This document shows, one piece after another, positions 24,626 to 31,086 of a stretch of 51,366 bases of DNA. A model generated the notes under the pieces. The model searched no databases, had not been told where the DNA came from, and worked only from the letters and a program-made list of their open reading frames with translations. Every line of letters begins with the position of its first letter. Position 1 is the first letter of the stretch. Source of the DNA: Agromyces seonyuensis (GTDB lineage: Bacteria > Actinomycetota > Actinomycetes > Actinomycetales > Microbacteriaceae); the NCBI RefSeq assembly GCF_009789225.1, contig NZ_WSTA01000021.1, positions 1-51,366 of the forward strand, in the 5' to 3' direction. A program made the translations under genes and the position numbers.

Positions 24626-25230
24626 GCGAACGTCGACACGATGGCGTCGCTCAGCTCCTCGAACCCGCGCTCGAGCGGCTTCGCCCCGTCGTCGTCGGGC
24701 TCCGGGAGCAGCAGGACGGTCGTGAACTGCAGCGCGTGCGTGCGCCGATCCGGGAAGGGCGTGAGGTAGGAGATCGTGCGCTGCCGCACGGTCTGGCCGC
24801 CGAGCGCCGTCTCGGCGTCCTGGACGTGGCGGATGAAGCGCTGATCACCGCGAAGGGCCGTCGCGCCGCGGCGGACGAGGTCGGCGACGATCCCGTCGAG
24901 GCTGCCGCCCTCCGGTCCGACCCGCACCGCGACCGTGATCGACATCGGCGCGACGAGCCCGTCGCCCCAGGCCTCGGTCTGCAGGTAGACGCGCTCCACG
25001 CCGGCGCCGCGCATCCCGGCGAACGCCCGCCCCGACATGGCGCGGTACCGGGCGAGCAGGTCGGGTCGGTGCTCGCCGCGGAGGCGATTCGCGACGAGTC
25101 CCGTGAGCTCCCGCTCGGCGTCGGCGGAAGCCGCGAACTCGCGCCAGCCCGACGGGAGCATGAGCGCATACGGGGGCGTCGGCGTCGCGCCGCCGGAGAG
25201 CTCGTCGCGGAGGGAGGGTCGGCCGGTCAC
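24610..25230 (-). CDS. Cassette 2, small accessory protein B, possible Mog1/PsbP-like fold
   Basis: 206 residues, paralogue of the 19911-20537 product: ALMLPSGWREF near residue 23, APMSITVAVRVGPEGGSLDG from residue 94, and the ending SDAIVSTFAWRPE. The GTG start at 25230 overlaps the stop of the large protein gene as GTGA, the same junction type used in cassette 1. Function unknown. The frame stays open upstream, but only antisense-like sequence lies there. Confidence 0.82.
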   Translation of the reverse strand: MTGRPSLRDELSGGATPTPPYALMLPSGWREFAASADAERELTGLVANRLRGEHRPDLLARYRAMSGRAFAGMRGAGVERVYLQTEAWGDGLVAPMSITVAVRVGPEGGSLDGIVADLVRRGATALRGDQRFIRHVQDAETALGGQTVRQRTISYLTPFPDRRTHALQFTTVLLLPEPDDDGAKPLERGFEELSDAIVSTFAWRPE

Positions 25231-26474
25231 GAGGCGAGCTGGCCTTCCCACGTCTCCACCTGGCGATCCGCCGACTGGTCGGCGATGAAGTCGTAGACCG
25301 TCTTGCCGAGCTGCACGGGTGAATTCACGACCCAGCCGTAGTGGCCGAGGACGAGTCCGGCGGCGCCCCAGCCGTTCGTCGCCGCGTCGGCCGCCTCGTC
25401 GGCGAAGCCCATGCCCATGAGGCGCGCCGCGATGTCGTCGAGCCCCGAGCTGCCGCGGAAGGAGGTCATGAGCGACGTCCAGCGCCCGGCGCCGAACACG
25501 CGCGACGTCTGGAACACGTCGTCGAAGCCGGTGACGGCCAGCCGCAGCGTCGTGCGGCCCGAGGCCGTGCCGAGGCCGCCGGTGAAGCCGTCGAGCATGG
25601 CGACCGCTCCCGACTTGAAGCCCCCGGAGAACTTCGCGATGCTGCCGAACGGGATGACGCCGATCACGGCGACGCCCACTTCCCAGAGTTCGGCGTCGCC
25701 GCGACGCCACTGGTACGTCGTCGCGATGAGCGCGGCGATGGCGACGACGGCGCCGATCGCGGCGATGATCGGCCCGCCGATGACGAAGGCCGCGATGGCC
25801 AGGACGACGCCCGCGTAGGTGAGCACGACCTGCAGGACCTCGACGAATCCGTCGACGTCGTCCCAGAACCCGTCGCTGATGCCGCCGTCGGTCGCGTCCT
25901 GGATCGAATCGGCGGCGAGGTCGAAGGCGTTCGCCCAGGTCTCGTACTCGCCGTCGAATCGCACGCCCGCCGTGACGAAGTCGGCGTGCGCGTCGTCCAT
26001 GGCGCGCTGGGCGTCCGCCGCGTCCTCGTCGCGGGTGCGCTGCTCGAGCTCGCGCGCCGACGGGTCGGCGGCGACCGTGATCGACATCGGGGCGAACCGG
26101 GCGAGCTTCGCGTGCGTGTTCGCCTGCTCGGCGCGGGCGTAGTCGTCCCACGCCGTCTGGCAGCTCGCCACGATGGGCCGCATCGCGCGCTGGACCTCGG
26201 CGAGGACGTCGGCGTACACGACGAGCGCGGCGCCGGAGGGCCGGTACCGCTCGGCGGCGAGCGCGAGTTCGCGGTCGATCTCGCCGATGACCTCGACGAC
26301 CTGCTCGATCGAGAGGCCTTCCTGCGCCGCCGCGCCGTCGGCCATGGCCCGCAGCACGCCGGCCGCACCCGTCATCTGCTCGCCGAAGTCGACGATGTCG
26401 CGCCCGCGCGTGCGGATGGCGGCTGCGTCGCCGAGGACGACGGAGATCTCATGCCCGCCCGGTGACCGATCCAT
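25227..26474 (-). CDS. Cassette 2, large membrane-hairpin protein, putative type VII secretion cargo
   Basis: 415 residues. The first ten residues, MDRSPGGHEI, are identical to the cassette 1 paralogue. A helical domain spans about residues 15-200, a hydrophobic hairpin about 211-252 (with VIGGPIIAA), then the conserved VIGVIPFGSIAK and a Gly-rich C-terminal third without a recognisable toxin fold. Residues 128-135 read APMSITVA, the same octapeptide as in the adjacent protein B, and the cassette 1 version lacks it. The ATG at 26474 lies 5 bp after the WXG100-like gene. Function unknown. Confidence 0.8.
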   Translation of the reverse strand: MDRSPGGHEISVVLGDAAAIRTRGRDIVDFGEQMTGAAGVLRAMADGAAAQEGLSIEQVVEVIGEIDRELALAAERYRPSGAALVVYADVLAEVQRAMRPIVASCQTAWDDYARAEQANTHAKLARFAPMSITVAADPSARELEQRTRDEDAADAQRAMDDAHADFVTAGVRFDGEYETWANAFDLAADSIQDATDGGISDGFWDDVDGFVEVLQVVLTYAGVVLAIAAFVIGGPIIAAIGAVVAIAALIATTYQWRRGDAELWEVGVAVIGVIPFGSIAKFSGGFKSGAVAMLDGFTGGLGTASGRTTLRLAVTGFDDVFQTSRVFGAGRWTSLMTSFRGSSGLDDIAARLMGMGFADEAADAATNGWGAAGLVLGHYGWVVNSPVQLGKTVYDFIADQSADRQVETWEGQLAS

Positions 26475-26479
26475 GGCGG

Positions 26480-26809
26480 TTACTTCGCCGACGGGAGGGT
26501 CGAGACCTCGTCCACCGAGACCGAGAGACTGCGGGAGGCCCGGTCGTCGAAGTCCGCCCAGCCGGTAAGCACCTTCTGGACCCGTTCCTGGATGGTGCGG
26601 AGGTCTTCGGTGAGCGCGCTGCGCCGGTCGTCCCAGCCGGATTCGAACGAGGATGCCTCGTCGCGCAGCCGGCCCTTGCCGTACGGCCGGTCGATGGCGT
26701 CCTCGAGCGCGGACGAGCGATCGCCGGCGCGTTCGAACTCGACGATGATCTGCTTGAGCGACCCGTTGAGCTCGTTCAACGCGTCGTACCGGATCAGCAC
26801 GTCGGCCAT
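26480..26809 (-). CDS. Cassette 2, WXG100-like helical hairpin protein
   Basis: 109 residues, two amphipathic helices with a charged turn, aligning along its whole length with the 22503-22835 product (YDALNELNGSLKQIIVEFER; FESGWDDRRSAL; GWADFDDRASRSL). Cassette 2 has no counterpart of the second, 95-residue WXG100 protein. I prefer the ATG at 26809 because AGAGG is six bases upstream; an ATG two codons earlier is possible. Confidence 0.85.
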   Translation of the reverse strand: MADVLIRYDALNELNGSLKQIIVEFERAGDRSSALEDAIDRPYGKGRLRDEASSFESGWDDRRSALTEDLRTIQERVQKVLTGWADFDDRASRSLSVSVDEVSTLPSAK

Positions 26810-26853
26810 CGGCATCCTCTCTGCTGCGTTCGCCGGACGGCAAACGCTCCGCG

Positions 26854-26859
26854 ACACTA
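26854..26859 (-). promoter_or_regulatory. Probable -10 box TAGTGT of cassette 2
   Basis: Minus-strand TAGTGT lies 44 bases before the ATG at 26809 and resembles the cassette 1 box. No -35 element stands out. Confidence 0.35.
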
Positions 26860-26910
26860 TCGCGAACGGCGAGGCGGTGGCTCGCGCCGTCCACACCGCG
26901 CCGTGCGGTC

Positions 26911-27675
26911 TTATCCGAGCGCGGCTCGGCGGGCCTGGACTTCGAGGGCCCACGCCCGGCGGGCGAGCCCGCCGAGGGGTGCGGCGAGCAGGTCGGAGCG
27001 CTCGGCTTCGTCGATGACGCCGTGCTCGGCGAGGATGCCCGTCGCGCGCTCGAGGTCCGCCGCCAGGTCGGCGCGGTCGCGGTCGGACAGCGCCGCGAGC
27101 GAGGCGCGGAGGGCGTCGGCTGCGGTGGGCGGGGTCGGTGCGGCGGCGGATCGGCGCCGGATGACGACGAACGCGACGACCTCTGCGATCGTCATGAGCG
27201 CAGCGGCGATCGCCGCGAGTGCACCGGACACGGGGGTCGTCGGGACCGTGAGCGCGGTCAGCACGACGGTGAGCGCGCCGAAGCCGGCGCCGACCGCGGC
27301 GAGGACGCCTTCGCGCGGCGAACCGTGCCAGTCGGCACGTCGCCACTGGAGCACCCGGCGCACCGCGACGACGAGGCTCAGCGCGGCGACCGCGATGAGG
27401 GCGCCGGCCGGGACGGGGCCGTCGAACGTGCCGGCGACGAAGAGGACGCCGGGGATCAGGACCGGCAGGAAGTCGACGACGACCTCGAGGACCCCGAGCG
27501 CGAGGTCGTGGCGCGGCGGCTCCCGATCGAGCGCTTCGGTGGCTGCTGCGAGGGCGGCGGCGGGCTCAGGTCGGCTCGCGAACTGCGCTGCTTCGAGCGC
27601 GCGCTGGTCGAGGGGGTCGCCCGAGGCGACGATCGAGTGCGCGTAGTCCGTCGCGGTCCGGTGCACTGCAGTCAC
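26911..27675 (-). CDS. Membrane protein upstream of cassette 2, unknown function (254 aa)
   Basis: Four hydrophobic helices lie between residues 55 and 175 (VVDFLPVLIPGVLFVAGT through ALMTIAEVVAFVVIRRR). A soluble helical C-terminus includes ALSDRDRADLAADLERATG and ILAEHGVIDEAERSDLL. The last part resembles the N-terminal helical domain of the 19049-19918 product, so the two proteins may share domains in opposite order. Leaderless GTG start at 27675. It is on the same strand as cassette 2 and may be read into it. Confidence 0.75.
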   Translation of the reverse strand: MTAVHRTATDYAHSIVASGDPLDQRALEAAQFASRPEPAAALAAATEALDREPPRHDLALGVLEVVVDFLPVLIPGVLFVAGTFDGPVPAGALIAVAALSLVVAVRRVLQWRRADWHGSPREGVLAAVGAGFGALTVVLTALTVPTTPVSGALAAIAAALMTIAEVVAFVVIRRRSAAAPTPPTAADALRASLAALSDRDRADLAADLERATGILAEHGVIDEAERSDLLAAPLGGLARRAWALEVQARRAALG

Positions 27676-27681
27676 CGGAGC

Positions 27682-27687
27682 ATCCTA
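27682..27687 (-). promoter_or_regulatory. -10 box TAGGAT, leaderless promoter for the 26911-27675 gene
   Basis: TAGGAT on the minus strand ends six bases before the GTG at 27675. Confidence 0.5.
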
Positions 27688-27699
27688 ACGACCCGCCGT

Positions 27700-28257
27700 T
27701 CAGGCGCCGGGCGGGTCGTGGAGGCCGACGCGATCGGGGACGTCGAAGGGCAGCCGCGGCAGCCAGTCGGCGGGTTCGGGCCACGAGCGCGATGCGGGCA
27801 GGGATTTCAGCTGCGCTCGCAGCGCGGGCAGCGTCGGCTCGACGGGCAGGACCCGTTCGGGGGCGCGGTGCGCGAGGGCGCCGAGCCACCAGTGCTTCCA
27901 GGTGCCGGGCAGGTCCTGCGGTCCCGCGACGACGTAGTAGTCGGGCATGACGGCCTCGCCGGCGGCGAAGCGCCCGAGTACATCCTCGACCTCCGCTTCG
28001 AGCACCCCGAGCGTCGAGCGCTCGTCGTAGAGCTCGACCCAGGCGGCGGCGACGTGCTCGAGCGGATCGGCGTCGTGCACGACGTAGGGCGTCCGGGCGC
28101 CCGAGAGCAGGTGCGCGGCGACTGCCGGATCCGTTTCGCGGAGCGAGAGCGCCAGCAGCGCGGGCAGATCGTCGAGGCCGGCGAGCAGCCGCTCGCGGTC
28201 GGCGCCGACGAGTGCGACGACGGTCGATCTCGGTGCGTTCCCCGGTGTGCGGCCCAT
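27700..28257 (-). CDS. Hypothetical protein (185 aa)
   Basis: A soluble protein rich in Leu, Ala and Trp with no motif I recognise. Readable segments include STVVALVGADRERLLAGLDD at the start, YYVVAGPQDLPGTWKHWWLG in the middle and SWPEPADWLPRLPFDVPDRV at the end. The composition and position-specific GC are those of a real gene. ATG at 28257 with TAGCGT five bases upstream, again a near-leaderless layout. It ends 25 bp before the membrane-protein gene at 27675. Confidence 0.7.
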   Translation of the reverse strand: MGRTPGNAPRSTVVALVGADRERLLAGLDDLPALLALSLRETDPAVAAHLLSGARTPYVVHDADPLEHVAAAWVELYDERSTLGVLEAEVEDVLGRFAAGEAVMPDYYVVAGPQDLPGTWKHWWLGALAHRAPERVLPVEPTLPALRAQLKSLPASRSWPEPADWLPRLPFDVPDRVGLHDPPGA

Positions 28258-28334
28258 GCTCCACGCTAAGCCGTTCCCGCCCGTGCGGCGGGGACACGCC
28301 GCCGAATCGTGATCCGGCGCGTCGCGACGCCCCG

Positions 28335-28706
28335 TCAGGCCGTGCGGCGCTCGTCTTCCTCGAACCCGGCCGCGTCGGTCTCCGCGTCCTCGATGCCCCA
28401 GCGCACGAGGGGCGTCATCGCGGCCATGAGCGAGCGGCCTCGCGGTGTCAGGGCGTAGCGCACCTGCACCGGGGTCGTCGGCACGACGGTGCGGATGACG
28501 AGGGCCGCGGCCTCGAGCTCGCGCAGCCGGACGGCCGCCATGCGGTCGCTCAGCCCGTCGACGGCGGCGACGATCTCGCTGAACCGGTTCGCGCCGCGGG
28601 CGAGGGCGAGCAGGATGCCGGAGCTCCAGCGCCGGCCGACGGTCTCGACGGACGATTGGAAGCGTCGGCACGCTTCGTCGTCGATATGCATCCACTGGTC
28701 AGTCAC
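28335..28706 (-). CDS. HxlR-family transcriptional regulator
   Basis: 123 residues with the winged-helix HxlR pattern: CRRFQSSVETVGRRWSSGIL, RFSEIVAAVDGLSDRMAAVRLRELEAAALV and RYALTPRGRSLMAAM. Members respond to aldehydes, quinones or redox stress. The Cys of the N-terminal motif is present. The leaderless GTG start at 28706 is set by TACGAT six bases upstream. It is divergent from the two-flavin oxidoreductase gene, with promoters that overlap, so it probably controls that gene and itself. Confidence 0.92.
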   Translation of the reverse strand: MTDQWMHIDDEACRRFQSSVETVGRRWSSGILLALARGANRFSEIVAAVDGLSDRMAAVRLRELEAAALVIRTVVPTTPVQVRYALTPRGRSLMAAMTPLVRWGIEDAETDAAGFEEDERRTA

Positions 28707-28712
28707 TCACGT

Positions 28713-28718
28713 ATCGTA
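28713..28718 (-). promoter_or_regulatory. -10 box TACGAT, leaderless promoter of the HxlR gene
   Basis: Minus-strand TACGAT ends six bases before the GTG at 28706. Confidence 0.5.
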
Positions 28719-28720
28719 AG

Positions 28721-28732
28721 CCGCTCACGCGG
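28721..28732. promoter_or_regulatory. Candidate HxlR operator, CCGC-N4-GCGG
   Basis: A 12-base inverted repeat sits exactly between the two divergent -10 boxes (28713-28718 and 28733-28738), where a bound regulator would block both promoters. Short, so chance cannot be excluded. Confidence 0.35.
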
Positions 28733-28738
28733 TACTTT
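28733..28738 (+). promoter_or_regulatory. Probable -10 box TACTTT of the two-flavin oxidoreductase gene
   Basis: TACTTT lies 32 bases before the ATG at 28771, and the leader contains GGGGGGAGGA. Its -35 region would fall on the -10 box of the divergent HxlR gene. Confidence 0.45.
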
Positions 28739-28770
28739 TCCTGTGCAGACCTCGGGGGGAGGATCGAGAC

Positions 28771-31047
28771 ATGCCCGACTACGGCCACGACCTCCGCTTC
28801 GGCACGTTCATCACCCCCGTCAACGCCGACCCGGACCAGCCCGTCCGGCTCGCGCAGCATGCCGAGCACGTGGGTTTCGACCTCGCCACGTTCCAGGACC
28901 ACCCGTACCAGCCGGCGTTCCTCGACACGTGGACGCTGCTGAGCTGGGTGGCCGCGCGCACCGAGCGCATCCACGTCTCGGGCAACGTCCTGAACCTCGC
29001 GCTCCGCCCGCCCGGCGTCCTCGCCCGCGCGAGCGCGAGCCTCGATCTGCTGAGCGACGGCCGCTTCGAGCTCGGCCTCGGCACCGGCGGCTTCAACGAC
29101 GCGGTCGTGAGCCTCGGCGGGCCGACGCGCACTCCGGGTCAGGGCGTCGAAGCCCTCGACGAGGCGATCGACGTCATCCAGGGCATCTGGTCCGCCGGCG
29201 AGCGCGGCGGCTTCACCTACCCGGGCGAGCACTACCAGACGAAGGGGGCGAAGCGCGGCCCCGCGCCCGCCCACGACATCCCGATCTGGGTCGGCGCCCT
29301 CAAGCCCCGGATGCTTCGCCTCATCGGCCGCAAGGCCGACGGCTGGCTGCCCTCGCTCGGCTACCTCGGCGTCGACGGGCTCGCCCCCGCCAACCGCACG
29401 ATCGACGGGGCCGCCGTCAAGGCCGGCCGCGACCCCCGGGAGATCCGGCGCCTGCTCAACGTCGGCGGGCGCTTCGGCGAGCGCCGCGGCGGACTGCTCG
29501 ACGGGCCGCCCGCGCAGTGGGTCGAGGAGTTGCTGCCCCTGGCGGTGGAGCACGGCGTCTCGACGTTCATCCTCGCCGGCGACGACCCGCGGGCCATGCA
29601 GGTCTTCGCCGAGGAGGTCGCCCCTGCGCTGCGCGACGCCGTCGCCGCCGAACGGCGCACGGCCGGCACCGAGACCGGGGCCGTGCGCTCGAACTCGGCG
29701 CTCGCCGCCCGGCGGCCGGGTATCGACTACGAGTCCATCCCCCCGCGGCTCGCCGAGCGCGCCGTCGAACCGGGCGACTTCGGCTACGCCGACGTACGCA
29801 GCACGTACATGCGCGGCGGATCGCCCGGCCTCGTGCTGCGGCCCGACGACGTCGACGGGCTCCGCGAGGCGCTCGCCTTCGCGCGCGCCCAGGACGTGCT
29901 CGAGACCGTCCCCCTCAGCATCCGCTCGGGCGGTCACGGCATCTCCGGCCGCTCGACCAACGACGGCGGCATCGTCATCGACCTCGGCGCGCTCGACTCG
30001 ATCGAGGTGATCGACGAGTCGCGCCGGCTCGTCCGTATCGGACCGGGCGCCAGATGGATGGACGTCGCCGCGGCCCTCGCCCCCTACGGCTGGGCGCTCT
30101 CCTCCGGCGACTACGGCGGGGTCGGCGTCGGCGGCCTCGCGACGGCCGGCGGCATCGGCTGGCTCGCCCGCGAGCACGGCCTGACGATCGACAAGCTCCG
30201 CGCTGCCGACGTGCTCCTCGCCGACGGCACCCTCGTCCGGGTCTCCGAGGACGAGCATCCGGACCTCTTCTGGGCCGTGCGGGGCGCCGGGGCGAACTTC
30301 GGCATCGCGACCTCGTTCGAGTTCGAGGCCGACGAGGTCGGGGAGGTGGGCTTCGCCCAGCTCGTCTTCGACGCGGACGACACCGCGGAGTTCCTCGTGG
30401 CGTACGGCGCCGCGGTCGAGGCGGCGCCGCGCATCCTCACGAGCCAGGTGCTGCTCGGCGCTCCGCGTCGCGGCCAGCCGCTCTACGCGCAGGTCATGGC
30501 GGTCGTCGACTCCGGCGATGCCGACGAGATCCTCGCCGCGCTGCAGCCGTTCGCCGAGATCGCGCCGCTCGTCGACCAGTCGGTCGCGCTGACCACCTAC
30601 CGGCAGGTCATCTCGAACGCCGCCGCCGGACCGCACCAAGGGCAGGGCGACCCCGTCTCCCGCTCGGCGCTCATCACCCACCTCACCCCCGAGCTCGCCG
30701 AGCGCTTCGCCGAGCTCGTGCGCAGCGGGGCGACCCACTTCTTCCAGCTCCGCAGCGTCGGCGGCGCCGTCGCGGACGTGCCCGACGACGCGACCGCGTA
30801 CGCGAACCGTTCGGCGAATTTCGCCGCCTCGGCGATCGGCTCGAACGCGGCCCGGCTGGATGCCCACTGGTCGCACTTCGCGCGCTACTTCGACGGGCTC
30901 TACCTCTCGTTCGACACCCGCCGCGACCTCGCGGCCGTCGAATCCGCCTGGCCGGCGCCGACCTTGCAGCGCTTGCGGGCGCTCAAGGCGGAATACGACC
31001 CCGAGAACGTCTTCCGCGACAACTTCAACATCCGGCCGACCGTGTGA
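28771..31047 (+). CDS. Fused LLM-class luciferase-like oxidoreductase and FAD-linked (BBE-type) oxidase
   Basis: 758 residues in two enzymes. Residues 1-290 are a luciferase-like monooxygenase domain (FGTFITPVNADPDQPVRLAQ, NVLNLALRPPGVLARASASL, GLGTGGFND, IPIWVGALKPRMLRLIGRKADGW) that would bind FMN or F420. From about 330 a PCMH-type FAD domain follows (PLSIRSGGHGISGRSTNDGG) with the His for covalent flavin attachment. The second attachment Cys of berberine bridge-type enzymes is missing in GDYGGVGVGGLATAGGIGWL. The end DPENVFRDNFNI is the BBE C-terminal motif. Start behind GGGGAGGA. Divergent from HxlR. Substrate unknown. Confidence 0.93.
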   Translation: MPDYGHDLRFGTFITPVNADPDQPVRLAQHAEHVGFDLATFQDHPYQPAFLDTWTLLSWVAARTERIHVSGNVLNLALRPPGVLARASASLDLLSDGRFELGLGTGGFNDAVVSLGGPTRTPGQGVEALDEAIDVIQGIWSAGERGGFTYPGEHYQTKGAKRGPAPAHDIPIWVGALKPRMLRLIGRKADGWLPSLGYLGVDGLAPANRTIDGAAVKAGRDPREIRRLLNVGGRFGERRGGLLDGPPAQWVEELLPLAVEHGVSTFILAGDDPRAMQVFAEEVAPALRDAVAAERRTAGTETGAVRSNSALAARRPGIDYESIPPRLAERAVEPGDFGYADVRSTYMRGGSPGLVLRPDDVDGLREALAFARAQDVLETVPLSIRSGGHGISGRSTNDGGIVIDLGALDSIEVIDESRRLVRIGPGARWMDVAAALAPYGWALSSGDYGGVGVGGLATAGGIGWLAREHGLTIDKLRAADVLLADGTLVRVSEDEHPDLFWAVRGAGANFGIATSFEFEADEVGEVGFAQLVFDADDTAEFLVAYGAAVEAAPRILTSQVLLGAPRRGQPLYAQVMAVVDSGDADEILAALQPFAEIAPLVDQSVALTTYRQVISNAAAGPHQGQGDPVSRSALITHLTPELAERFAELVRSGATHFFQLRSVGGAVADVPDDATAYANRSANFAASAIGSNAARLDAHWSHFARYFDGLYLSFDTRRDLAAVESAWPAPTLQRLRALKAEYDPENVFRDNFNIRPTV

Positions 31048-31086
31048 GCGGATCAGCCGGCCGAACGGCCGCCGTGGACGCGGGGC

